26,867 nt of DNA from Dehalococcoidia bacterium (lineage in GTDB: Bacteria > Chloroflexota > Dehalococcoidia > Lucifugimonadales > JAGWBF01). The translations under genes were made by a program, and so were the position numbers. The first letter of the stretch is position 1; each line of letters starts with the position of its first letter. The notes below the pieces were generated by a model, which worked only from the letters and a program-made list of their open reading frames with translations, was not told the DNA's origin and did not search any database. This document shows positions 1 to 7,947 of the stretch, piece by piece. The stretch is from the NCBI GenBank assembly GCA_021296025.1, contig JAGWBF010000007.1, positions 7,784-34,650 of the forward strand, read 5' to 3'.

Positions 1-964
1 TGGGCTTGTCCGCCGACAGCGACGAGGAGTTCCAGGGCTTCCACAGCCCCAACATGCTCATCGTGGTGGACGAGGCCGAGGGTGTGGAGGAGCCCATTTA
101 TGAAGCCATCGAAGGGGTAATGACCTCGGAGAACTGCCGCCTGCTGCTCATCGGCAACCCTACGACCATGGGTGGCTCCTTCCGGCGGGCCTTCTACCAG
201 GACCGGGAGCTTTATCGCACGATCACCATCTCCGCCCTGGAAAGCCCCAACGTCCTGGAAGGCGCCTCGGTCATCAAGGGCCTGGCTACCAAGCGATGGG
301 TGTCCGAGAGGCAGCGGGTGTGGGGAGCGGAGAACCCCATCTACCAAGCCCGGGTGCTGGGGGAGTTCCCCGACCAGGGCGACGATACCCTTATACCTCT
401 GTCCGCCATTGAGAGGGCAACGGAGCGGGAAACTGTGCCCTCGGACCCGGGTAAGCCCCTGGTGCTGGCGGTGGATGTGGCCCGCTACGGCTTCGACAGC
501 AGCGTGCTGCTGAGGAGGCGCGGGCTGGTCGTCACTCCCTGGACACCATGAAGCTGGTGGGGCACATCGTAGCCGCCATCACCCAGTGGGACCCCGACGA
601 AGTTGTGATCGATGAGATAGGCATAGGCGCCGGAGTTGTGGACCGGCTGAAGGAGCAGGGCTACAGCGTCCAGGGCGTCAACGTTGGAACCGCCGCCCTG
701 GACCATGAGCACTTCGCCAACCTGCGCGCGGAAAGCTACTGGGACCTGCGCCAGCTCCTGCTGGACGGGTGCGTTGCCCTCCCCAGGGACAACGAGCTGG
801 TGGGCCAGTTGGCCGCCCTGAAGTACAGCTTCAACAGCATGGGCAAAGTACTCATCGAATCCAAGGGCGACATGCGCCGCCGGGGGGTGCCTTCTCCCGA
901 CAAGGCCGATGCCCTCATGCTGGCCTTCCTGGCCAAGCGCAGGAAGGTACAGCTATGGGGATAG
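1..964 (+). pseudogene. Phage terminase large subunit, 5'-truncated by window edge and frameshifted
   Basis: The terminase large subunit is the ATP-driven motor and nuclease that cuts and packages phage DNA. The frame is open from base 1, so the N-terminal part with Walker A lies outside the window. Visible in the first frame: the Walker B strand MLIVVDEAEG, the coupling strand LLLIGNPT, and the first nuclease Asp in VLAVDVARYG. That frame stops at 549-551. The homologous remainder continues in another frame from about 527: HSLDTMKLVG, then VVIDEIGIGAGVVDRL (second acidic cluster) and KADALMLAF (third). The two parts together give the usual ATPase then RNase H-like order. The strand that normally joins the first Asp region to the LDTM segment looks shortened by several residues. 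A small deletion whose length is not a multiple of three, around 522-530, fits better than a one-base slip. It is followed directly by the portal gene, as in tailed phages. The family call is secure; loss of function is inferred. Confidence 0.85.
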
Positions 965-998
965 AAAACGATCCTAGAACACCAACCGAGGACAAGCT

Positions 999-2213
999 AT
1001 GAACAACGGCCGGTCCGGCAACGACTCCCTCCTGAGAACAGCATCCCGATGGCTTTCGGGCAGGCGCATCCTCCCGCGGGTCCGGAAGGCGAACCGCGCC
1101 GCTGCCGTGGACATCAATGCGAGTAGGGATGCCTGGGGCGCCAGTCCTCAGTGGGCCAAGCCAGCCTACGGGGGCTATTACGCGACCTCCGTTGCCATTT
1201 ACGCAGCCATAAGATTGCGCACCGAAGCCCTCAGCCGCCAGCGTCTGCTGGCCCTGCAGGACGATCTCCCCGTGCCCGACCACCATCCGGTGCAGGTGCT
1301 GCTGGACAGGGCCAACCGGTGGACCACCCGCGGTCAGCTTTGGACCGCCATCGAGACCAACCTGTGCCTGTGGGGGTCGGCTTTCCTGGCCCTGGAACCC
1401 GATGATGAAGGACGAATGGAGATATGGGTACTCAGGTCCGACCGGATGAAGGTGATTCCCGACAGGGAACGCCATATTCGCGGGTACGTTTACGTCGGGG
1501 CCAACGGCGCCGTCCCCTACACCGCCGACGAGATTGTCTGGCTGCGCTACTACAACCCCCTGGACGACTTCTCGGGCCTCTCTCCCATAGCTCCCCTGAG
1601 GTTGTCCATAGACATGGGCATGGATGCGCTGAAGTTCAACCGCAGCTTCTACCAGAACTCAGCCCGCCCCGACCTGATCCTCACCACGGAGACAAATCTG
1701 TCCGACCAGGAGGTGACGGCCTTCTACCAGCGCTGGGAGTCCCGCTACCAGGGGCCCGCCAACGCCCACCGCCCGGCCATCGCCAGCTTTATCAAGGATG
1801 TGAAGCCCATAGGCTTCAGCCAGCGGGAGATGGAGTTCGTCCAGGGGCTGCGCTGGAGCTTGGAGGACGTGAGCCGCATCTACGGCGTGCCCCTGCCCCT
1901 CCTCTCCGACTACCAGAGGGCGACCTTCACCAACATAAAGACCGCCGAGCAGCTGTTCTGGCGCAACACCATGATCCCGGAGATGCGGTTCCTCGAGGAG
2001 CAGCTGGACCACAAGCTGCTGCACCAGCTGGGGTACCCGCAGATCAGGCTGCGCTTCGAGACCAGCAACATCGAAGCCCTGCGCCAGGATGAGGACAGCT
2101 TGGTCAACCGCCAGTCCATGCTGCTGGACCGGGGCGTGCTGACCATCAACGAGGTGAGGCGCGCCCAGAACCTCCCCGACGTCCCCTGGGGCGACGGGCC
2201 GATGGAACGTTGA
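999..2213 (+). CDS. Phage portal protein, HK97 family
   Basis: The portal forms the dodecameric ring at the capsid vertex through which the terminase pumps DNA. The 404-residue length is normal for HK97-type portals. Features typical of the family are the N-terminal YYATSVAIYAAIRLRTEALS helix region, the central LSPIAPLRLSIDMGMDALKF segment, RIYGVPLPLL, and the C-terminal INEVRRAQNLPDVPWGD. The ATG at 999 has a GAGG ribosome site seven bases upstream. The gene starts 34 bases after the terminase stop, the standard packaging-module order. The protease and major capsid genes that should follow are missing: the next gene is a chromosomal-type transporter, so the prophage is cut off here. The frame is intact, but with a broken terminase beside it the module is probably not productive. 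A gene-transfer-agent origin is possible but cannot be judged from two genes. Confidence 0.93.
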   Translation: MNNGRSGNDSLLRTASRWLSGRRILPRVRKANRAAAVDINASRDAWGASPQWAKPAYGGYYATSVAIYAAIRLRTEALSRQRLLALQDDLPVPDHHPVQVLLDRANRWTTRGQLWTAIETNLCLWGSAFLALEPDDEGRMEIWVLRSDRMKVIPDRERHIRGYVYVGANGAVPYTADEIVWLRYYNPLDDFSGLSPIAPLRLSIDMGMDALKFNRSFYQNSARPDLILTTETNLSDQEVTAFYQRWESRYQGPANAHRPAIASFIKDVKPIGFSQREMEFVQGLRWSLEDVSRIYGVPLPLLSDYQRATFTNIKTAEQLFWRNTMIPEMRFLEEQLDHKLLHQLGYPQIRLRFETSNIEALRQDEDSLVNRQSMLLDRGVLTINEVRRAQNLPDVPWGDGPMER

Positions 2214-2304
2214 TGCGGCCGTTACGCAGCCCAGATGCCGAGGACCAAGCCCCATATATAGGCCAGCGTTCCGGCAGCCCAGCCCTCCCTTATACCACCT
2301 CTTT

Positions 2305-2329
2305 CGTCATTGCGGCGAAGGCCGCAATG
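2305..2329 (+). repeat. REP-like palindromic hairpin, copy 1
   Basis: A perfect 9-base stem, CATTGCGGC (2308-2316) with GCCGCAATG (2321-2329), closes a 4-base GAAG loop and is preceded by CGT. The CGTCA-stem-GNAA-type-loop layout matches the hairpins at 7886-7910 and 25863-25888 read on the other strand. The stem bases differ but the architecture is kept, as in dispersed palindromic repeat families. Confidence 0.6.
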
Positions 2330-2493
2330 GCGGGGCGGCCCTTCATCATACCCGACCATTCGCCCTTCGATTTCCCTCAGGGCGACCGGACAGCCTGGAC
2401 CCGAGGTTACGCAAAGGCAGGTACCCACTTTCGCGCGAACGACTAGACTAACCCAGGGTCCCTCATGGGAGCGGTAAGAGGACGGCCGGGGGA

Positions 2494-2522
2494 TTGCAAC
2501 CTACGTGGGTTGGGCTTAGAAT
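2494..2522 (+). promoter_or_regulatory. Sigma70-type promoter of the MFS-MFS-GNAT operon
   Basis: A TTGCAA -35 element (2494-2499) is separated by exactly 17 bases from TAGAAT (2517-2522), which matches the -10 consensus at five of six positions. The predicted start near 2529 gives a leader of about 28 bases before the TTG start at 2557. The -35 hexamer and spacing are the same as in the nusA promoter at 9825-9853, which supports both calls. Confidence 0.6.
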
Positions 2523-2556
2523 CAGCTTTTGTACTTGTCCCCCCCATGAGGCTTAG

Positions 2557-3798
2557 TTGGAACAATCTGTTCAAGAGAGCAACGCTGGCTTAAGAGAACG
2601 ACGCGGATTCGTCTTAAGCAGCTTATCTCTAGGGCACGGCATCTCCCACCTCTTCTCCCAGGGTTTCCCCCTCCTACTCACCGAGATCTCCGCCGCCATG
2701 GGCTTCAGCAACCTCCAAAACGCCAGCGTGTTTGCGGTCAGGCAGGTAGGGTCCGGGTTCATCAACCTGGGCGGTGGGCCCCTGGTGGATATGTTCAAGT
2801 ACCACTGGGGCCTGATCCTGACGGGCTGCATGCTCTTTCATGGCATCACCTTTGCCCTGATGGGGGCCACGCCCAACTACGCTTTCCTGGTTGTCGTCTC
2901 CCTCCTCTTCACCGTGCCGGGTTCCCTGTGGCACCTGCCGGCAGCGGCGGCCATATCCCAGCGTTTCCCCGACCGGCGGGGGTTTGCTGTTACCCTTCAC
3001 GGCTTCGGGGCCAATGTAGGCAACGTCTTCGGCCCCATAATGACAGGGGGCATTCTTGGGCTGATCACCTGGAGGCCCACATTCTTCATCTACGCCGCCC
3101 CTTATTTCGTGGCCACCCTCCTGGTGTGGTGGGCCCTGAAGGGCTTGGGGCATTCGGGAGGTGACGGGGGGCCGCCCAAGACCATGGGGGCCCAGTTCCG
3201 AGAAAGCTTCGGGTTGCTCCGAAAGCCCCTGATAGCAGGTTTGGCGATCGCAGCTATGCTCCGCACCATCGGGCTTAGCGCGGTAACCAACTGGACCCCC
3301 TTCTATCTTAAGGAGCCGTTGTCAGAGGGTGGGCTGGCAATGGGAAACCTGGAGGCTGGCTTCTTCCTCACAGTCCTTACCGCCGTAGGCATACTGTCCA
3401 CCCCGATTCTGGGGGAGCTTTCGGACCGCTACGGGCGCAAGAATGTGATGCTGCCAGGCTTCATCGCCGCCGCCGTCCTGTCGATGCTTGTTGTAACTGC
3501 GGGAGAGTCCAGTAGATGGATGCTGGGCCTCGTGCTGGCTGCTATGGGGATATTTGCCTACTCCCTTCACCAAATACTGCAGGCGTCGGTGCTGGATGTG
3601 GTCGGTAGAGGCACCGAGGCCAAGGCCATAGGCCTGCTGTTTGGATTCAGCGGACTGCTGGGCATCGCAACGCCATTCATCGCTTCAGCAATCATAGACA
3701 ACTACGGGGGCTATGGTTCCATCTTCTATTACGCCGGCATCCTGACGGCGGCAACCGCCCTGATGGTGGCCATACTGCCCTTGAAACGGACCCCCTAG
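2557..3798 (+). CDS. MFS transporter (first of a tandem pair)
   Basis: This is a 12-helix major facilitator permease, 413 residues, in the inner membrane. The loop between helices 8 and 9 carries the MFS motif A as GELSDRYGRK (D290, R291, G293, R294, K295). The N-terminal half has WHLPAAAAISQRFPDRRGFA followed by HGFGANVGNVFGP. That resembles the H-P-x-A ... G-x-G-x-x-G pattern of fosmidomycin-resistance-like (Fsr) MFS exporters, although the substrate cannot be read from the sequence. I use the TTG at 2557 because GAGG lies five bases upstream and because the N-terminus then has the same length as its paralogue before the shared RGFVL-SLS-GHG-SHLF block. It is the first gene of the operon, 30 bases from the next. 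Efflux of a small organic or phosphonate-like compound is an inference. Confidence 0.92.
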   Translation: MEQSVQESNAGLRERRGFVLSSLSLGHGISHLFSQGFPLLLTEISAAMGFSNLQNASVFAVRQVGSGFINLGGGPLVDMFKYHWGLILTGCMLFHGITFALMGATPNYAFLVVVSLLFTVPGSLWHLPAAAAISQRFPDRRGFAVTLHGFGANVGNVFGPIMTGGILGLITWRPTFFIYAAPYFVATLLVWWALKGLGHSGGDGGPPKTMGAQFRESFGLLRKPLIAGLAIAAMLRTIGLSAVTNWTPFYLKEPLSEGGLAMGNLEAGFFLTVLTAVGILSTPILGELSDRYGRKNVMLPGFIAAAVLSMLVVTAGESSRWMLGLVLAAMGIFAYSLHQILQASVLDVVGRGTEAKAIGLLFGFSGLLGIATPFIASAIIDNYGGYGSIFYYAGILTAATALMVAILPLKRTP

Positions 3799-3828
3799 GC
3801 AGCCCTTATTCTCCACAGGGAGCTGAGC

Positions 3829-5076
3829 GTGGCGGAAGCTTCCCCCAAAGCACCCACAGACGTCCGCAGCAACCGAGGCTTCGTACTGGGCAGCTTGTCC
3901 TTCGGCCATGGGGCCTCTCACCTATTCGACCAAGGGTTCCCCCTTATACTGACGGAGATCGCTGCTACCATGGGGCTGGGCAGCTTCCAGCAGGCTGTCC
4001 TGTTCGGCATACGCCAGGGAGGGTCGGCGTTGGTCAACCTGGGAGGCGGCCCGGTGGTGGACATGATGAAGCCCCGCTGGGGGACCATCCTCACCTTCTG
4101 TATGATCGGCGCGGCGGCCGGGTTCATCTTCATGGGAGCGTCCCCCAACCTCTGGGTGCTGGCCGTTGCGGTGGCAGTGTTCTCCCTGCCTGGCGCCCTA
4201 TGGCACCTGCCCGCAGCGGCTGCCATCTCTCAGCGGTTCCCCGACCGGCGCGGTTTCGCCATCTCCATCCATGGCTTCGGCTCCAACGTGGGCAACGTCA
4301 TCGGTCCGGTGCTGTCCGGCGCCCTGCTGGGTTTACTCCTCTGGCGCTACGTGTACTACATCTACGCCATCCCCTGCGTCCTTGTGGCAGCCTTCGTCTG
4401 GTGGTCCCTCAAAGACCTGGGCAAGTACGGGCAGTCCTTCCAGCGCATCACGCTGAGCGTGCAGTTCCGGGATGCCCTCGCACTGGTGAAAGAGCCGGTG
4501 GTCGTGGGCCTAACGGTGGCGGCTATGCTGCGGGGAATAGGGCTGGATGCCATTTTCAGCTGGACCCCCTTCTACCTCAAGGGCACGGAAGATGGCCTGG
4601 GCATGGGGAACGTGGAAGCAGGCTTTTACGTCGCCCTTGTGACGGGCATGGGCATCGTATCGACGCCGGTGCTGGGCTCTCTCTCCGACCGATACGGGCG
4701 CAAGGCTGTGCTGGTCCCCGGCCTCGCCGTTGCAGCAGTCCTTTCCTTTATCGTTGTACCGACGGGGGACAGCCTTCTGCTCATCCCCATATTTGCTGTG
4801 ATGGGACTCTTCAGCTTTGCCCTTCACCAGATAATGCAGGCGGCTGTCCTGGATGTGGTGGGACAGGGGACGGAAGCCAAGGCCATCGGGCTGATCTTCG
4901 GCATCAACGGCCTCATCGGGATAGGGTCTCCCTTTGTCGCCTCGGTCATCATTGACCAACTGGGCGGATACGGCACCATCTTCTACTACGCGGCAGGCCT
5001 GACGGCCCTCGCCGCAGTGCTGGTAGCCTTCATTCCCATGAAACTGAGACTGGGACCCGTCCCGGAAAGCAGGTAA
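3829..5076 (+). CDS. MFS transporter (second of a tandem pair)
   Basis: This 415-residue permease is a close paralogue of the preceding gene along its whole length. Shared blocks include the N-terminal RGFVL motif, WHLPAAAAISQRFPDRRGFA, the glycine-rich HGFGSNVGNVIGP, the WTPFYLKG loop, motif A LSDRYGRK (D287-K292) and the C-terminal DVVGQGTEAKAIGL. The pair therefore arose by duplication and kept the same fold and probably related substrates. The start is GTG at 3829, with AGGGAG six bases upstream; it aligns with the paralogue's N-terminus. Its TAA stop touches the ATG of the acetyltransferase with no gap, so the two are translationally coupled. The two transporters may handle different substrates or form a pair; the sequence does not decide. 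Confidence 0.92.
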   Translation: MAEASPKAPTDVRSNRGFVLGSLSFGHGASHLFDQGFPLILTEIAATMGLGSFQQAVLFGIRQGGSALVNLGGGPVVDMMKPRWGTILTFCMIGAAAGFIFMGASPNLWVLAVAVAVFSLPGALWHLPAAAAISQRFPDRRGFAISIHGFGSNVGNVIGPVLSGALLGLLLWRYVYYIYAIPCVLVAAFVWWSLKDLGKYGQSFQRITLSVQFRDALALVKEPVVVGLTVAAMLRGIGLDAIFSWTPFYLKGTEDGLGMGNVEAGFYVALVTGMGIVSTPVLGSLSDRYGRKAVLVPGLAVAAVLSFIVVPTGDSLLLIPIFAVMGLFSFALHQIMQAAVLDVVGQGTEAKAIGLIFGINGLIGIGSPFVASVIIDQLGGYGTIFYYAAGLTALAAVLVAFIPMKLRLGPVPESR

Positions 5077-5556
5077 ATGTTGACGACGGCACCCGAAGTA
5101 ACAATCAGGCAGGCCAACGAAGGCGACCTGGAAGCTATCGTGGACATGGTGGCGGCCATCACCAAGGAGACGGAAGACCGGCTGCAGGACAAGGACCGTC
5201 TGAGCAGGAGTACAACCCAGCTTATCGACACTCCCGGCAAGGGCTTCTGCCTTGTGGCCGATGCCGGAGGGCATGTCGTGGGCATAGTGGTTGTCACCTA
5301 CCTCTGGAGCTTCTACCGCAACGGTACCACCTGGTGGATCGAGGCGGTGTACGTCCACGCTGACTGGCGCCGTCAGGGGGTGTATAGCCTCCTTTATGAC
5401 CAAGTGCTGCAGGCGGCCCAAAGCAGCACCGACGCCATTGGAATCGGCCTCCGAGTGGACCCGGACAACCACGTAGCCAAGGCCGCCTACTCCCGCCTGG
5501 GAATGGCCGAGTCCCCATCCCGCTACGAGACCTACTACATCAGCTTCACGCAATAG
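5077..5556 (+). CDS. GNAT-family N-acetyltransferase
   Basis: GNAT enzymes move an acetyl group from acetyl-CoA to an amine. The 159-residue length is normal for a single domain. The N-terminal ITIRQA-like strand (VTIRQANEGDLEAIVDMV), the central GIVVVTYLWSFYRNGTTWWIEAVYVHADWRRQGV (given in pieces: WIEAVYVHAD, then RRQGVYSLLY) and the C-terminal NHVAKAAYSRLGM are the usual motifs; RRQGVY is the pyrophosphate-binding loop. The ATG follows the transporter stop directly, so it is the last gene of the MFS operon. Acetylation of the exported compound, as in detoxification pairs, is a reasonable inference, but substrate specificity in this family cannot be read from the sequence. Confidence 0.88.
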   Translation: MLTTAPEVTIRQANEGDLEAIVDMVAAITKETEDRLQDKDRLSRSTTQLIDTPGKGFCLVADAGGHVVGIVVVTYLWSFYRNGTTWWIEAVYVHADWRRQGVYSLLYDQVLQAAQSSTDAIGIGLRVDPDNHVAKAAYSRLGMAESPSRYETYYISFTQ

Positions 5557-5614
5557 CTGAGCGCCAAGGCCCGGTGCTATACTGGGGAGCGCAACTCCCT
5601 TCCAGGAGGTTCCT

Positions 5615-7855
5615 GTGGTTACTTCCTTCTCCGCCGTCGGCCAATCGGTGACCCGGGGTGAAGGCCCCGACAAGGTTACCGGCAAAGCTCGCTACACAGC
5701 AGATGTGCTGCTGCCTGGGATGCTTTGGGGCAAGGTCCTAAGAAGCCCCTTCCCCCACGCCAGGATAGTCAGCATCGACACATCCAAGGCCCGAGCGCTG
5801 CCCGGTGTCCACGCCGTCATAACGGGGCAGGATATCCCGGACCGCAGGGTGGGCCGCAGGCTGCGGGACTTCCCTGTGCTTGCCAGGGACCGGGTGGTCT
5901 TCGTTGGCGAGAAGGTGGCCGCCGTGGCGGCCGAAACCCCGGATATAGCCGAAGAGGCGTTGCTGCTCATCGACGTGGAGTACGAGGACCTGCCGGCGGT
6001 GTACGATCCCTTCGAGGCGATGCAGCCCGATGCCCCAGTCCTCCATCCCGACCTTGCATCCTATATAGGCCTTCCCGCACCCGCATCCACCATCGCCGAA
6101 AACAACGTCTTTGCCCACAACGTCTGGTCCAAGGGTGACATCGAGCAGGGCTTCGCCGAAGCTGACCTAGTGTTCGAGCACACCTTCACAACCCAGATGG
6201 TCCACCAGGTCTATATCGAGCCCCATGCCTGCGTTGCCAAGGTGGAAGAGGATGGCCGGGTGCAGATGTGGATCAACAACAAGGCCCCCTTCACCTTGCG
6301 CGCCCAGTTGGCGGCAGTCTGGGATATGCCCGAAACCAACATCACCCTGAACGTAACCAGCATTGGGGGGGATTTCGGGGGTAAGGGCGATTTCATGGAC
6401 GGCCCCCTCTGCTACTATCTCGCCCTTCACTCGGGCAGGCCCGTGAAGATGGTGATGGACTACATCCAGGAGTTCCTGGCGGGCAACCCCCGGCACCCCA
6501 CCCACATAACCATCAAGTCGGGCCTCAAGAAGGACGGCACCCTGGTAGCCCGGCAGGCAAGGGTCGTATTCAACAGCGGCGCTTCCGGGGCCTTCAAGCC
6601 CGGCGTGTTCATCCGAGGCGCCGATCACGTCTGCGGCGACTACAACATCCCCCACACCCGCATCGACAGCTACATGGTGTACACCAACACCGTCCCATGC
6701 GGGCACATGCGCTCCCCCGGCAAACCCCAGGTCATCTACGCCGTGGAAGCCCACACAGACATGATAGCCCGGGAGCTGGGCATCGACCCGTACCAGTTCC
6801 GCCTGCAGAACTCCCTGCGGGAAGGGGACTCCTCGCCCATCGGCGAAGACTACGAGCACATCAGGGCCACCGAGTGCCTTGAGCGGGCCGCCGAAGCCTC
6901 GAACTGGAACACCCCCAAAGCCGGGCCTTACGTGGGCCGGGGAATGGCCATCTCGGACCTTCCCCAGGGTACCGGGGAGTCCACCGCCAAGGTGGTCCTG
7001 GACGCCGACGGCAAGGCCACCCTCATGATGTCCCTCTTGGACACGGGGACCGGTGCCCACACCATCTTCCGGCAGATGGTGGCCGAGGTGCTGACCATCC
7101 CTGTGAGCCAGGTCGAGTACCTGACCCAGAACACCGATGCTGTGCCCTTCGATTCGGGTTCCGGCGGAAGCCGGGTTACCTACACCTCGGGGCCGGCGGT
7201 CGTGGGAGCAGCCAACGAGCTGAGGGACCGGCTCATCGCCCGGGCGGCCGAGCTGCACAACTGCTCCCCGGATGACGTTCAGCTGCGGGATGGCAGCGTC
7301 GTCGTGCCCAGCGGCCCGGTACCAGTGCAGCAGGTGGCTGCCCAAGCCTTCGCCGCCGATGAAGAGCCTCTGACGGGAGAGTCCACCTTCGCATCCAAGC
7401 CTCCGGAGATAACATCCTTCTGCGTGCAGGTGGCTGAGGTGGAGGTGGATCCGGAGACGGGGCAGGTGGACGTCAAAAAGATCACCACCATCCACGATGT
7501 GGGCACCGTCCTAAACCCCATGGCCCACCAGGGCCAGATAGACGGCGGCACCATCATGGGCTTGGGCTATGCCACCATGGAGGAGATGCTGGTGGAGGAC
7601 GGCAGGGTGAACACCCTGAGCATGGGCGACTACAAGGTGCCCACCATCAGGGACATCCCCGAGCTGGTCACCGTGCTGCTGGAGCCAACCCCGGGACCGG
7701 CGCCCTTCGAGAGCAAGGGCATCGGCGAGAGCGCCAACATACCGACGGCCGGGGCCATAGCCAACGCTGTCCATGATGCCATAGGTGTGCCCATCACCGA
7801 CCTGCCCATCACCGCCGAGAAGGTCCTGGCAGCCCTGAAAGAGAAGGGCAGCTAG
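5615..7855 (+). CDS. Xanthine dehydrogenase family, molybdopterin-binding large subunit
   Basis: This is the catalytic molybdenum subunit of an aldehyde oxidase/xanthine dehydrogenase-type hydroxylase, which inserts an oxygen from water into a substrate C-H bond. At 746 residues it has the usual length: an a/b hammerhead domain at about 20-130, then the molybdopterin-binding domain. QMVHQVYIEPHAC, GGDFGGK (251-257) and the catalytic glutamate E705 in KGIGES are present. Where CoxL and XDH have an AYR..G.P-type active-site loop, this protein has PCGHMRSPGK (361-370), so it is not a form I CO dehydrogenase. GTG at 5615 has a strong AGGAGG site (5604-5609) at short spacing. No iron-sulfur or FAD subunit gene is next to it, which is unusual because these enzymes normally need both. 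A TATACT (5578-5583) upstream could be a -10 box but lacks a good -35. Confidence 0.93.
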   Translation: MVTSFSAVGQSVTRGEGPDKVTGKARYTADVLLPGMLWGKVLRSPFPHARIVSIDTSKARALPGVHAVITGQDIPDRRVGRRLRDFPVLARDRVVFVGEKVAAVAAETPDIAEEALLLIDVEYEDLPAVYDPFEAMQPDAPVLHPDLASYIGLPAPASTIAENNVFAHNVWSKGDIEQGFAEADLVFEHTFTTQMVHQVYIEPHACVAKVEEDGRVQMWINNKAPFTLRAQLAAVWDMPETNITLNVTSIGGDFGGKGDFMDGPLCYYLALHSGRPVKMVMDYIQEFLAGNPRHPTHITIKSGLKKDGTLVARQARVVFNSGASGAFKPGVFIRGADHVCGDYNIPHTRIDSYMVYTNTVPCGHMRSPGKPQVIYAVEAHTDMIARELGIDPYQFRLQNSLREGDSSPIGEDYEHIRATECLERAAEASNWNTPKAGPYVGRGMAISDLPQGTGESTAKVVLDADGKATLMMSLLDTGTGAHTIFRQMVAEVLTIPVSQVEYLTQNTDAVPFDSGSGGSRVTYTSGPAVVGAANELRDRLIARAAELHNCSPDDVQLRDGSVVVPSGPVPVQQVAAQAFAADEEPLTGESTFASKPPEITSFCVQVAEVEVDPETGQVDVKKITTIHDVGTVLNPMAHQGQIDGGTIMGLGYATMEEMLVEDGRVNTLSMGDYKVPTIRDIPELVTVLLEPTPGPAPFESKGIGESANIPTAGAIANAVHDAIGVPITDLPITAEKVLAALKEKGS

Positions 7856-7885
7856 CAGCACCTACTTCCCTTGGCAAGGCCGTAG

Positions 7886-7910
7886 GTTCTCGCTTCCGCG
7901 GGAGTGACGA
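7886..7910 (-). repeat. REP-like palindromic hairpin, copy 2
   Basis: GTTCTCGC (7886-7893) faces GCGGGAGT (7898-7905) across a TTCC loop and is followed by GACGA. As RNA the stem pairs fully with three G-U pairs. The right arm plus GACGA is identical to that of the copy at 25875-25887. It lies between the molybdenum hydroxylase stop and the peroxiredoxin start, the usual extragenic location for such repeats. It could also slow transcription from the upstream gene. Confidence 0.6.
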
Positions 7911-7947
7911 GACAAGCGCTTAACCCGGAAATAGTCGGAGGTATCCC

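Larger units (their letters stand above)
2214..2556. other. Non-coding junction between prophage remnant and transporter operon
   Basis: This 343-base stretch holds no convincing gene. It contains one perfect palindromic repeat (2308-2329), a weaker 7-base stem (2360-2366 with 2379-2385), and the promoter of the next operon at 2494-2522. The right end of the degraded prophage must lie in this interval or at the portal stop. I saw no integrase, tRNA or clear attachment-site duplication. Confidence 0.6.

Noticed and set aside
500..560. Programmed ribosomal frameshift in the terminase gene
   Set aside because: No slippery heptamer is visible at the frame junction and several expected residues are missing, so a lesion is more likely.
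2210..2446. 78-residue plus-strand open frame after the portal gene
   Set aside because: It overlaps the portal stop, runs through the palindromic repeat, has no ribosome site and no recognisable motif.
5578..5583. TATACT as promoter of the molybdenum hydroxylase gene
   Set aside because: No acceptable -35 hexamer at 16-18 bases upstream; kept only as a remark.
6167..7495. 442-residue open frame on the minus strand inside the molybdenum hydroxylase gene
   Set aside because: Low-complexity Gly/His/Val/Asp-rich composition typical of antisense reading of a GC-rich gene; the sense frame has all family motifs.
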